This document shows positions 37,965 to 50,500 of a stretch of 64,000 bases of DNA, in pieces. Origin of the DNA: Stichopus chloronotus (Eukaryota; Echinodermata; Holothuroidea; Aspidochirotida; Stichopodidae); NCBI GenBank assembly GCA_021234535.1, contig CM037841.1, positions 11,924,825-11,988,824 on the forward strand. The letters run 5' to 3'. Under the pieces are notes generated by a model. That model saw nothing but the letters and a program-made list of their open reading frames with translations, did no database searches and had not been told where the DNA came from. Made by a program: the position numbers and the translations under genes. Positions within the stretch are counted from its first letter, which is position 1, and the number at the start of each line of letters is the position of its first letter.

Positions 37965-39620
37965 CCATCTTTTCTTGTAATGGCTATGACCTATTCCTCG
38001 GAATCTGACTTTCACTGACAAATTTACAACTCATATTCCTGCTTTAGAAGATCCAATGTATCTGGTGAATTCCATGTTAACATCTGCCAAATTTCTTGTA
38101 TGATTTAGCAAACTTATTTTGGATGATTTTAATTACGCATCGTTCATATTGTCTACAGTGACAAGAACTTACAATTCCATATTTGTTGGAGAGATCCAGT
38201 ACAAACTGAAGAAAATATTAAGCACATGCATGTTTTCATCCGTTGAAAACAGTGTTCTACTCTTGGGCAGTTGCAGTACATTTCTTTTTATTATTTTATA
38301 AAGCAGTTGCATGGTTGCTCACGTATTCAGTTTTTTTTTTCTTTATTAAATCACCTTGCTATTCTCACTTTAAAACAAAATTTAAGAACGTGGTAACTTT
38401 TTTGTATCATAGTTACACGTTCGAGTAATGATTTTCTATCTTTAGGGAAATTATCATTTTGCTATTGTTCTAAATGATTACCTGTATATCGTACGTGGTT
38501 CACACCACATTGTGTCCATCTATTTCAGGAGAATTCGAAAGATACTCTGCCTCACGGTATTGGTATATGGTCACCTATTATTTAATTTTCAACATTTGGT
38601 TCATTTACAGTAGTGGCGTGAGTTTGGAGAAACTAAAAAGGAAAAAAAAATGCTTCATATTTGCATACGTTTTTCTTCCCACAAAAACGATGCAAATAAA
38701 CATTGATTCCCTTTTGTTAAAACAATTGTAATTTTCCCAACATTTGGTTTTTTGTTTTAATTTTTACCTTCTCATTCCTTTTCCTGTCAACGGTTGCCTA
38801 AGAGAATTATTCTTAAATTAAACAACTGTGATAGAAACATTAAGAGGGAAAAAGAATGAAGGTCTGTTCTTTGAATTTCAAAACTAATCGGGATTGATAA
38901 CCATCCAAAGTTTGTCGAATTGGGAGAGTCAGTTCGAAGGGTGATCGCTATACACCTGGGAAACTAATTAATGCATTAATACACTTCTGAGATAATGTTT
39001 TTCAAATCAAGTTTGTCAGTTTGTGTAGATTACACACTTTGACAGAATTAAAGAGGATTTGCCAGTGAGTTGAAACAATAGTCGTATTAAAATAAACAGT
39101 AAATTTATGTTTCTGCGATTGACTATTACGTAATTTGACCTCCTGTAAAGTTCCTTATAGATGGTGGTAGTGCTAAGTCCTTAAGGGTTCTTGGCATTTT
39201 GCTACCCACTGTGGAATGTATAGCCTACCTGATTCATTCTCTCTCGGTTATATTCATGCAAATTTGAGGCTGTTGATAACCAACATTTTAACATTCCAGG
39301 TTACGGTACAGTTTTTCCTTCTCCACTTGACCTCCCAAAGTATTATTCCACATGTCTGTGATTTCAAATTTAATTTTGACACCGAAAGGCTATACCCGAA
39401 AGCTATTTAGTAAACCTTGTGTTACTCCCAGTTCAAATCGTCTTTTCTTGAACTAGCTAAATTTTAGGGCTGTTAGTTCATCGAGGAGAAATATACTGAA
39501 AATGAATGCTACTTGCGTGTAAATAATTATCATAAATGTTGCAAATTTTACAATTTATTACTTTTGCTTCAAAGAAGTTGAGAACATAAGAACACGGTAT
39601 ATTTGCTATTCCAAGCAAAT
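37965..39620. other. Non-coding region, nothing recognised
   Basis: AT-rich sequence with ORFs of 60-85 codons that show no domain. No exon-like segment stood out. Confidence 0.45.
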
Positions 39621-39622
39621 AT

Positions 39623-39783
39623 ACTCACTAAATTCACTATTGTCAAAATTGACCATAATATCCACCGACCCAACATATGGTCAAATTGTGACACGTAATT
39701 TACGTTGACCAAGTTGACTATATTTTGGGTCGGTGCATAGTTAACCAATCTATGGTCAATTTTGACCACAGTGAATTGAGAGT
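39623..39783. mobile_element. Palindromic MITE, ~160 bp
   Basis: The two halves are inverted copies almost to the centre: AATTCACTATTGTCAAAATTGACCAT pairs with a right half ending TCAATTTTGACCACAGTGAATT, and CACCGACCCAACATATGG pairs with TATTTTGGGTCGGTG. The centre is CACGTAATTTACGT. It has no coding capacity. A target-site duplication was not clear, so the superfamily is unknown. Confidence 0.72.
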
Positions 39784-41340
39784 GTAAGGCAGTGGAAATT
39801 GCCCCTTTATTCCAAATTCAACCACTTTCTTTCCAAATTTGATTCCATCCTCTGGCTGAGAGATATCGAAATCGACCAATGATCGATTTAATAGGGTGTT
39901 TGTTACTGTCTTATGTTAATTAATGCAACCGTCTAGATAGTGGACATCAATACGCATGTTTACCTTAATAAATTGTATAAGCTGAAAAATGCAATTACTT
40001 AAATGTTATTAACAGATATACAGTTTCAAATGTGCTCTCCTAATTTTTCACTGTATCACTGTTGGCATTCCGTAGTCTCATAGTTTTATGACAGCCACAT
40101 AAAAATTACGTTCAAAAGAAATTGCCGTAATGTGTGTACGCATTACAACGAATACATTTAAAATCGAAACACCAATCTAAGACAAAGCACAAAAAGTGGA
40201 TTCTAATGGAATCATGATTACGCCTAATTTATGACGACGGTCAAGTTGTTTTCAATTTAATTTTGATATTATTATATACAAGTATTTTTTTAGTAATTAA
40301 GTTAATGAAATATAACTAAAAAAAGTATTTTGCTAACTCACCACGTCGATCAATATACATCTGAACACGCATCCCTCTGTGAGAGGACAATGTAACGACT
40401 AATTATAACATGTACTTGTACAGTGCGTATACGGTGTTCACTGATTTATGTATACTTGCATATAAGTTTCTCCAGGGACGCACAGTATATCTGACGCAAT
40501 TATGTATCCTTCGGTTGAATATTATCAATCTGGGTAAATATTTTAAACTTGCTGGTTTTCCCGTTCTGTGATATTTCCGCAAGCGATAAACACTTTTCCC
40601 TAGAGTGCAATTGATAGTACTGGCAACTAGTAACGCGTTATAGATCCACATGAATGATGTATGTGTGCTCAAACGGCTGAACGCACATACATTCACTCGC
40701 TCATAGATGTGCTCGCTCTCTCCTTGCACTAGACAAGGCACATACCACATCTACTGACATTTTTAACGTTGCCATTGTGCAATCGAGTGCAAAATTCCAT
40801 TGTGAAGTAGATGTACCTTCTTCTACTTACCTTTTTGCCATATGTCGAATATATATATATATATATACATTTCATTTCCAGTTCACATGTTTTTCATCCG
40901 TTATTATATTAGTTACTTATTTTTATTTGGACTGAGAATGTGTATTCTTAGACAAAGTTCAGTGTCTCTAGCAGAAAAAAAAAACTGCGTGATGACAAAG
41001 TGTGGGCAAAAAGCAAGTAATACAACCAGTAAGAACGACGTCATAGGCCTATTTGGAAATTGGTGAGTTTGTCACGAAATTTGTTTTACATTTATCTTTG
41101 TAAATAAATGTATATATACATGTGAGTGGACCGAAATATAGCATCATGGACGTTAGCCTCACGATGGCTACTTCAAACGTATAATGTTAAATCACACACC
41201 CCCGGACCACTTGCACATCGTATATATGCATTACCTATTCAGTGTATTAAGTTTAACTGGTGAAAGTATTAGACAAAGACAGTAACAAACGCAAGATATG
41301 GATGTTGTTTTTGCAAACACGGCTCAAAAAGCATATGTGT
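39784..41340. other. Non-coding region, nothing recognised
   Basis: It includes a short (AT)n run at about 40852-40867. A 115-codon minus-strand ORF (40403-40750) has no recognisable domain and no supporting splice context. Confidence 0.4.
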
Positions 41341-41405
41341 GCATATGTGAAGTGGACTCGAACCCTTCAGTACAGTGCGAATTAACACTGAGTGAGCTAG
41401 TGAGA
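41340..41405 (-). promoter_or_regulatory. tRNA-like pol III promoter (A and B box), possible SINE relic
   Basis: The minus strand contains GGTTCGAGTCC (41364-41354), a perfect match to the B-box consensus GGTTCGANNCC. About 25-30 nt upstream lies TAGCTCACTCAGTG (around 41400-41387), which resembles a tRNA D-arm/A box. The bases do not fold into a complete tRNA cloverleaf that I can defend, so a tRNA-derived SINE head or a degenerate tRNA pseudogene is likelier. Confidence 0.45.
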
Positions 41406-41409
41406 TGGT

Positions 41410-44400
41410 CACAGAACATCATAATTCAAGGTTGATGACAGACCTTTCAGTGCAATTAACGGCTAGCAAACGTCGCCCTCTTTTTGAACAGGCCAGGCTC
41501 AGAGTCTGTATATACGGCTCTGGCCAGGCTCAGTTCGTAGCTGGAGGGGATTTATTCCTTGTCGGCATTGACACGCTACGATACCTCTAGTTAGCATACA
41601 ATGGATTTTACAAGGTAGAATTTGCAATGTATGATGGGTTTGACAGAAAGGAATAACAAGCGTGTATAACTTACATTATGAACTACATCACTTAACGCAC
41701 ATTAAAGGAGAATATTGTGTCTCTTCCACAGACAAAAAGAAAACAAACAAAAAATGAAAATAATACTTATATGGACAAAGAATGACAGATTACTCAAATT
41801 GTAAGGCAATGCAGTAGCCTTCTTTCCAACAAACTAGTTTTTACAGATAGAAACTCAGTTATTTGTGAGTAAAGAATGATTTGTTCACCCTAACTTTCAT
41901 ACTTTTTAAAAATTCAAGTGATGCATCTTCCGTAACTCATCTTGTGTAACTAGTATTTGAGGATACTGTACCTGTTACTGTCGTTTACTGGTGAGACTTG
42001 ATTACAGCTGTTTTATGCCATATTGGTGCTTTTCAAAAACATTATATCCCTGTAAGTGTTGTATATCGGTTAATTGTAAAGCATCGAATCAGCACCTCAC
42101 TCTGGACACAAAAAAGCGTTACATAGGCCTAGAGCGTAGCTCACTTTCTGCAAGCATGCCTGTATACTGCAGAACGTAGAGAAAATAACTGTCCTGGTAC
42201 ATTCTACAAGGGAGTTTCTAGAGAGCAACTCCCTGATTCTACTTAAAAAGTCGGAGTCAATTGAATAAAAATCTGAAAAGCTACTTTTGTTTTGAAGACA
42301 GTTGTTTGAAACAAAAAGTAGCATTATGATAGGCCTAGTATACATGTTGGACTTAGTATCTATAATTGCGAGTCTTTGCCATATTTCAAACCAGTTGCTG
42401 GCATGTTTGTGCTGTAGATATAAGCTGATTCGATTTAATTTAATTGTTCTACCCCCTCCCCTATCATCTTGGTGTTGTGACTGCCGTCTAATCGGCCTAA
42501 ATCAGCCATGTTCACAAGTGCTCATTAGCCTATTTTCACAGACATTGGTACAACCTCCCAGACATTTCTACAGCCAATTGGAAACTGAATCAGTATATGA
42601 CCATACCAGCTATACTGTCTCGCTACAAACTTACCTAATATTCCTTCAGGAATAATGTGTGGCACAATGACATTGATAAATGCACAAGGAGACTGTCCAT
42701 TAACGATGTGAGCAGGAATTGCCCTTCAATGCGAAGAAGATTTATGATTTATTTCCCAAGCTGCTTCCAGTTGGCACCTCATGTATTAAAATAAACATGA
42801 GCTAGAGTTTTCTGGAGATTTAATTTTGTACGCGTTCCTTTTTTTTTCTTTCTGTTTTCGTCGTCACTTTTTACTTCTGTCTTCAGAATTTATAATTATC
42901 GCCATTTAAATCTCATCTCCTACCCATACACCACTCACTTCCAAACACCTCAGTTCAAATTAAATTCTCTTAACGTTGCGGTTCATGTCAATAACACACA
43001 TTGGAATCCTGTAGCATTAATACGGCAAGAGTTAGAGGGCTTCATCAATCTCGTGACACTGTTTCCCTCCGGTAACCATGGCGACGGAAGTAAAGACCTC
43101 ATATTGATGGACCTTACTCACTATACATACGACCAGCACATCCACAATCCTGTTACTGAATGAAAAACCTCTCCAGTTTGTGTCTGGTAGTAACTTGGTG
43201 CAGCTCCACTTGGTGCGATCAATTATCTCTCCCTTTCATTTATTTTGGATTTTCATTCCCTCGCATTCATTTCTCATTCCAAAGATATTGACTTACCATG
43301 TTAAACAGGTCTCCTGCAGTTGGTTCGGTGTAATGTGTCAGGGCAAACGCCGCTTTAGGTTTCATCCCTTCTTCTCCGGATTTACTTTAATATTCACTGA
43401 AAATCAAAGCAATATGATCCTAAAGTTGAGATAAATTTTCCGATTTTGGAAACAAAGACTTCGTTTTGGCGACATGCGCCACCGTAGAGGTAGCTTCCAA
43501 AGTAGGTCAATAGTGCAGTGTCCATGATATATGCCTACTAAAGGTCTACAGTAGAACTGGCTTGTGTGTTTATGTTTAAAATAATTTGGGTACATTATCT
43601 TCTGTAGGAATTGTCCAAGATTTTCAACTGAGGAAATAAATGCACTGCGAAAATACACTAAAATCACACTGAAAATTACACTGAAAATCGTGAAACTGAT
43701 TGGGATACTGGGGTAGTTGTCGGTCATTTCAGGGAACCGAGCTGGTCATTTCCGCAAGGTGAATTCAACTGATGAGGCATCGTTCAATTTATTATCTAAT
43801 AATAATAATGATAATAATGATAATCATTTATCCATTTATTTAAAAGTCAAATGAGTAAACGGCTAACAACAGGCAAATAAAGAATACCACTCTTACCAGA
43901 TTTGGACAGGGGAAACAAAAGAATCTTGCCCTTGCAAGCGCGATATTATGATATAACAGAGAAAAAAGGTAATTTCAAGTGGGAAACGTGTGACTATTTA
44001 ATCAACAGTACAAAGGAATGAGCATAGGTCAGAGACTGAAGAACGTCCTAGGCCTCATGCATTGTAGATGACGTTAATAGCTTGTGTCAGATTTGATTAT
44101 GATCATCAATTTACGTTTGAACATCTTATCGGATTATCCAATCACATTTTCTTTGTCACCCCTGATTGAGGTAATCACAGCGTATACTGGCTAGCCTGAC
44201 AGTTATTGACAATGACTTCTCCTCAGACACTGCAACAAGCATTGCATGGCGACGATATGTTGAGAGGTAATCTGAGTCCATCAAATAATTTGATGGCACT
44301 CACTGTCCTCCCTCACTTTTACGTCTGTGTAGTAAAGGACGTGGATTTACTACGTGAGGATATATAATGCTTTGTCGTAAGTGTATGGATGGAGTGTATC

Positions 44401-44735
44401 AGTTAATAACCTGCGTCATAAAGTTGCATTAATATTAAAAAATAAAGGTTTCTGACATGATTGAGAACCTCGATAAAAATTACGACTGCTTTCAGCTACA
44501 AAAAATTGACGACTCAGCACTGCAGTGATTGATATGCCGAACTCTAAACAAACGGAAGTTCAAGATTAATTACAGTATGTGGCTGATTTGTATGACTATA
44601 ACCGTATATTTACAAATAGAATATTGTTCAAAGGAAGCGCTCTTCTACTAGAAATCCATTACCTCGGCCCACAACACCATACTAGATTGTAAAAGGATAC
44701 GCTATACGTTCAGGTGACTTATAAAATAACTCATA
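41410..44735. other. Non-coding region with short repeats
   Basis: A 12-bp direct repeat (GGCCAGGCTCAG) occurs at about 41491 and 41521. A hairpin lies at 42280-42322 (arms GCTACTTTTGTTT and AAACAAAAAGTAGC), and an AATAATGAT microsatellite at about 43798-43826. ORFs up to 117 codons show no domains. Confidence 0.45.
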
Positions 44736-44739
44736 AAAT

Positions 44740-45135
44740 ACTTCTCTGTAAAAACTTTGTCGAAACAATACCTTATATCGTCAAGTATTAACGAGACCGC
44801 AGGTCGTCAGCCACTATCCTAATCTAATACCTTCACACAATAAAGTATATATATGGTGGGACTCATTATGTTATACAACAATAACTATCGTAAGATGATG
44901 GCAAATATCGTCATACAATACTGAATATCGTCAGAAGATATCGAACACTGTCGTACAACACTAAATACCGTCAGATTATACCGTATATATCGAAATGCAG
45001 TATGTTGTCTTCAGTTTATACCAAATATCTTGATACAGCACTCAATATCGTCAGATGCCACATACCGATAGAGAGCTTCAAACATCGACACACAACACTG
45101 CAGACAAATGTCAGACGACACTCGACTTCGTCAGA
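44740..45135. repeat. Degenerate ~20-bp tandem repeat (ATCGTCA..CAATAC)
   Basis: Short units of the form TATCGTCA(T/G)ACAATACTGA recur many times with substitutions across this stretch. It may have grown from a dinucleotide-like slippage array and then decayed. Confidence 0.6.
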
Positions 45136-45258
45136 TCGATAGTTCTCTTTAATTTGTGACTGACCCCCTGATTTAACTTTGATCCTTACAATTTGCATCA
45201 CGATTGATTAAACTCACTTATTTCGTTGATTTGGATATCAAACTGTCGTTGGTTTGGC

Positions 45259-45638
45259 CGTATGGCAAGCCGTTTTACTTTTTATTCGATATTTGACGAT
45301 ATTACCAATTCATTTGCTGATATCAGCAATTCATTTGTTGATATCAATAATTATTTGATGATATCAACAATTATCAACAATTAATTGTTGATATCAGCAA
45401 GTAATTGCTGATATCAACACTTAATGGGTGATTTCAGCAAATCATTTAATGATATCAGCAAATGAATTGCTGATATCAGCAAATAAATTGGTGATATCAG
45501 CAATTAATTGCTGATATCAGCAAATGATTGGTGATATCAGCAATTGCTTGATGATGTCAGCAAATGATTGCTGATATCACCAATTCATTCGCTGATATCA
45601 CCAAATATCGAATAAAAAGTAAAACGGCTTGCCTTACG
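45259..45638. mobile_element. MITE with 36-bp ends and internal GATATCAGCAA array
   Basis: The ends 45259-45294 and 45603-45638 are inverted copies, with a perfect 31-bp core (45264-45294 and 45603-45633; it begins GGCAAGCCGTTTTAC). The interior is made of about 13 degenerate units of ~22 bp around the palindrome GATATC (TGATATCAGCAA and variants), themselves partly self-complementary. No coding capacity is present. No clear target-site duplication was recognised. The element looks like a tandem-repeat-bearing foldback MITE. Confidence 0.85.
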
Positions 45639-46784
45639 TCCGTAAGGTATGAACTATTTATACCCAAGGAACTATATGACAGAAATGGCGCCATGGTCTG
45701 AAGTGCACTTATTTGACAAGACAATATTAACGTCTGCCATTGCCGGTATTTATAACGTAAATTGGAAACACTTGAGATTGTTGCACAAAGCAGTCAATTG
45801 ATTAATGGCGCCTTTTCTTGTACCTTTACCTACAACGTTTACTGCCTTTGCTGATATTTTTGTCTTTGCAAAGAGTTTTTCATCGAGCGACTACCTAAAT
45901 TTTCCGGCACATTACAGTCAAAAACGTGGAAGTCCCGCAACACAAAAGACGCTCAAAGGAAATATACTTGATGTTGTTTACGAGCACCGTCAATATTAGT
46001 AACCAACACATTTGCAGGTTGATCAGCTGATCAATGGATATACAATAAGTTGAACAAGAGATTCTATGGTGAATCATTAGTGCCACAAGAGCGACCTAAA
46101 ATTAAAAAAAAAACAGACTTTCTTTCATAAAAACCTTATTTTTCGGAGACAGCAAACAGGTCGCGAGACTTTTTACACATCCGTCCCCGCCCTTTTGCAA
46201 ACGACAATAAACGGTCTCAAATTGACATCATTTCTGATGTTGACAGTAACAAAAACCTACAAGATAGTAGAAAATGTAGTAAAGTATGAAAGATTAAAAA
46301 GCGTAAAAAAGGATAAGTCCTTTTACACAAAAAATAGTGTATTTTTTTGAAATGAGTAAGAAACATGCATCCTGCAAGATTATCAGTAGATAAACTTGAT
46401 TTAGGCCAAAGTTTAACTTTCGACTAGAGTAAAACAGAGAACTGCCAGCTTGAAAGTACAAATGTTGCGCCTCAGAATGGGGCTCGCACTATTTAAAGTA
46501 TTTTTTATCGACTTCTTACAGAGGATTTGTAAAAAAGCTGTTTTACGGATATGAAATCACTTCAAGGTACAGTTCTCTTTAAGTGAATGAAATCAGGTTA
46601 CGATACATCAGGTGGAGAATGAAAAGAGTGAAAACCTTTTACGTATCTTTTTTAAAAGAGTGAGCCATCATACCAACTAACTATACATAAAGAGATATTA
46701 TGGTACTTAAATCTGGAACGTGAGTTAAAAATTTGTCAGCTGAAAGTCATATTTCGCGGAACATGTCATAGTCATTACAATATT
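45639..46784. other. Non-coding region, nothing recognised
   Basis: AT-rich sequence with no domain-bearing ORF. Confidence 0.45.
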
Positions 46785-46987
46785 CATTGTTTAAGCCCCA
46801 TTTTTTGCAAACATGAATATTTATACCCATTCCTATTGGTATGTTTGACTCCACTGGAACGGTGATTGACTGCTGTAGAGTCTTGGAGAGTCTGAATTTT
46901 GTAGGTCCAACAAAATTGTCGAGACAATTTTCATATTCAATCTGAAAGACGAGTGCATATTCTCTTTCAGATTTGTGACTTACCGAC
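46785..46987 (-). repeat. Dispersed repeat, minus-strand copy
   Basis: This is the inverse copy of 37755-37961 with the same block order. It shows roughly three-quarters identity by eye, including AATCTGAAAGAGAA and TGTCTCGACAATTTTGTTGG. Confidence 0.75.
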
Positions 46988-47416
46988 CAAAGAGTTAACC
47001 TTTATACCAAAAGTCATCTACTTTCCACTTCGCATGTGTTTCACTTCTTCATAAACTCATTGTCTTTTCTTTTCAGCTGCAGGTCACATCAAAGAAAAGC
47101 CCAAAACTGAACTTTGTTTTCTTCAATAAACTAATTCAGTCACAATTAATGCTGAAGTATCGATGTGACACGTCATGGCATTTTCCTACCTATGTCATTC
47201 TGTGTCACTGGGTAATCACAGTCAATTTTCTCGTAGCGGAACTGAATGTCATGAAAATGATAGTCAAAAAAAGGGGCTTTCTTTTAACAAATGGATATAA
47301 TCCGAAATAACTGACGACGCTGTCTCGTGTCTTTCTGCATGATGATGAAACTGAGTTAAATGCAAACTGACATACGTCTCCTATCATGCCACTCACAGAC
47401 TGGGAAATAAAAATCG

Positions 47417-47549
47417 ATGTATGTATGTATGTATGTATGTATGTATGTATGTATGTATGTATGTATGTATGTATGTATGTATGTATGTATGTATGTATGT
47501 ATGTATGTATGTATGTATGTATGTATGTATGTATGTATGTATGTATGTA
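47417..47549. repeat. (ATGT)n microsatellite, ~33 units
   Basis: It is an uninterrupted tetranucleotide run of about 133 bp. The IHTY-repeat ORF on the minus strand is an artefact. The perfect purity suggests recent, likely polymorphic, expansion. Confidence 0.97.
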
Positions 47550-50500
47550 GTTAGGCTACTGCAAAATGTTACACGTGACAAAGAAATTGTCTGAGAACTT
47601 CAAAGCGTGAGAATTTCAAGATTTTGGTGTAAGAGGTAAGAATGTCGGAGAGCTAATTTATAAATTAGTAACGGAAGAATGAGTGTGGAGCCTAAAGGCA
47701 TGTTTTACTGACAATTGAAGGGGTCCTTAAAGCAATGATAAAAAGTTTTCACTGCAGGCATTTCAAACCCTCTGCACATAATTTGTTCTTAACTCAAGAT
47801 ATAGCTGTTTGAAGAAAGACTTCTCTGGTGAAGAAAGATTTCCAGCTGCCTCAAGGTTAAAGCAGAAGGTACCCCTGGGAATATATTTGTCAAAAGAAGG
47901 AGAAGTGTTTGAAAAACATCTTCCCAAAGTTTCATTCAGAGATATTGTTTCCTATCCAGATTAGACACTTTCGACATTCAGAGAAGGGTGCTGCCATTTT
48001 TGCCTTGAATGTAAACCAACTTGAGTAAGTCAAATAATGATGTCACATAACCACTGATATCAGGAAGTTTAGTGCAAATTCCTTTTCTTTACCTATAATT
48101 GCTATAAATTCGCACACACAATTCCAATTACCGAGGAGTGTCATGCAATAATCAAATCATTAATAGTCTGAGTTTGAATCTCTGCATAACTGTTAAAAAT
48201 ATATCGACAATGAAATATAAAGAAAAAAGCTTTTCAATCACGTGGTCCGGTGATGTCATTACAATCTCAAAATAGCAGCTTTCTGATTATTTTTTTCTAC
48301 GAACATTCAAATGGCAATATTTTGGGATAAACTCAACATATTTAATAAAATCTGGTGTTCACCAAATATTAGTCTTGCATTTAATATTGTCAAATTATCA
48401 TTTTCAAATCCCTGTTTCATAGGTAAACTATTACAAGAAGTCTTCTCTTCTTTGAACTTAAAACCCTCATCTAACCTTGATATTTGACACTAGTGTAACT
48501 GTAGATCGGGTATATTGTAGATGTCCCCAAAATTGTGGAAATGAAGGTCACATCTCTTAGACTATCCTAATGTTTCTATTAAGGCAGTCACAGTTATAAA
48601 GGAATACAAAGGATATCCATGTAGTTGTGCCTGGGTGACATCACAAGTTCCCTTTTACGCAATGTACCATTTTGAAATAAAAATGTCTTTAAAAATTTAT
48701 AACTTTTAAATCTAACATGCTATTGAGATATACTTTTTACCAACACAGAGGGAAAAATATTCGTAACTTTTATGACACATCAATTTCCTTCAGTGACCAG
48801 CCCCTTAAGCTGCTTTCATACATAACTTACGGAAACACTCATCAAATTGGAGCAACATTAGAAGAAAAAGACTTAGTGCTTTTCTAGAATATCATTTCTG
48901 TACGCTTTTTTCTGTTATATGTTTTTATGGACGAAAAAGTAAATGAATGAATGAAAGGCGAATTACTCCAACCAGTATCGCACAACTCCATGATATTTCT
49001 ATCAGTTGTTACTAACGTTTTGGAATACAACATGAGAGGCCTTCCTCCAAATTGACCTCTGATCCAGGGCTGATTAGAGCTTAAAATCACCTGATAAAGT
49101 CACCTGATCAAATATTAATACGTGGGGATATTGTCGATCATCCTTTGTTCTCATTCTCTTCAGTGAATGTAACGAAACGAGCTAGGCGCTTATACTGTTA
49201 CTACTGAAACGTTCTTACTATTTGCTCATTTGGCGTCCCTCAGTTATACCATCACGAGCGAAGTGCCACTGTTCGCTCTGTTGAATTCTCACCAGCAGAA
49301 TCCATCTATAATGTTATCATTGTTTTAATTTAAGAAAAAAAACGTGCATCACACTCGAACATCATGTCGGTGATTACAATGGATAGACCTGTGTAAAAAT
49401 TGAATACTTTGCAAAATGATGTAAAATGCAGACGGACTTAATGCAGTGTACGAATTCAAACGGTTTTGTCATTAACGCCCCATTGGTTTGGTATGTGTCA
49501 CTACGTAATTCCATGCTCGGTTACATAAGACCGCACATAAGACAATGAAAGTATTCTACCGTAACGGTGATGAATATTTCTCAGTTATTTACATGTTGAA
49601 AGACAACAATCTTAGGGCAAGAGAGGAGGGAGTTATTTTGACAGCGAAAGATCTTGAAGAACAGATGGCATGCTGTGAATGCAATATACAGGATTGCAGT
49701 CATGTGTATACGGTAACATGATTTACACATATGGGTTATACATTAGGCTATATCTCAAACGATCATACCGTATTGCGGCACATATAAACAGGTAACAAAT
49801 CGCAATGAGTTTCTACATCTGCGATGAACTATTGCCCAATACTGTACATGGACAGGGTATAAGTTATCACCACATGTCTGTGAAGTTTACACTATATGCA
49901 GAACATTGTTATTATTAAAGACAGTGACTCGTTTATCCCCCCCCCCCTCCCATCCCCGACAGTTCAATTCCCCCAACAACTTACTTCTAGCTCTTTCCGT
50001 CCACAGCATGTTTAATACTCTTCCTTTGTGTAGACACCATCCTGAAGCTCAGATGCTGCATACCCTTGAGTATACTAGTGAGTATCAAGGACCACAGGTT
50101 TAATCAAAACACGGCCACCTGTGTTTGCTATGTGATGTGGGCTACTCTGCATCTTTCCAATATGCTGGCAATTAAAGGGCAGAATTAACTGAGAATTTTA
50201 CTTACCCCTAGACAAAAATTGCATCTTGGGTTGAGGAGTGATATCATAAAGGTAACTTTCTGCTTTTTAAATTATTCTTTAACTGGCACCATTACTTATT
50301 CAGTAATATGCAAATAAGCCAAACGGTCGTGCTTAGTCAACACCCAAAATCTGAAAAATCTGTTTTCAATTATGTCATCTGTAGCTGAATCAGATATCAG
50401 TGCATGGCAAAAAGAGTTGCAATAGTCATTGAATAAGAACGTTCTTGCCCGAATGGCAGTTTTTACCACAGCTTTTTCTGCTGAAGTCTCTTGATTGACA

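Noticed and set aside
40403..40750. 115-codon minus-strand ORF
   Set aside because: No recognisable domain, no flanking exon structure and unremarkable composition. An ORF of this size is expected by chance in 64 kb.
47393..47581. ORF reading (YIHT)n
   Set aside because: It is a translation of the (ATGT)n microsatellite.
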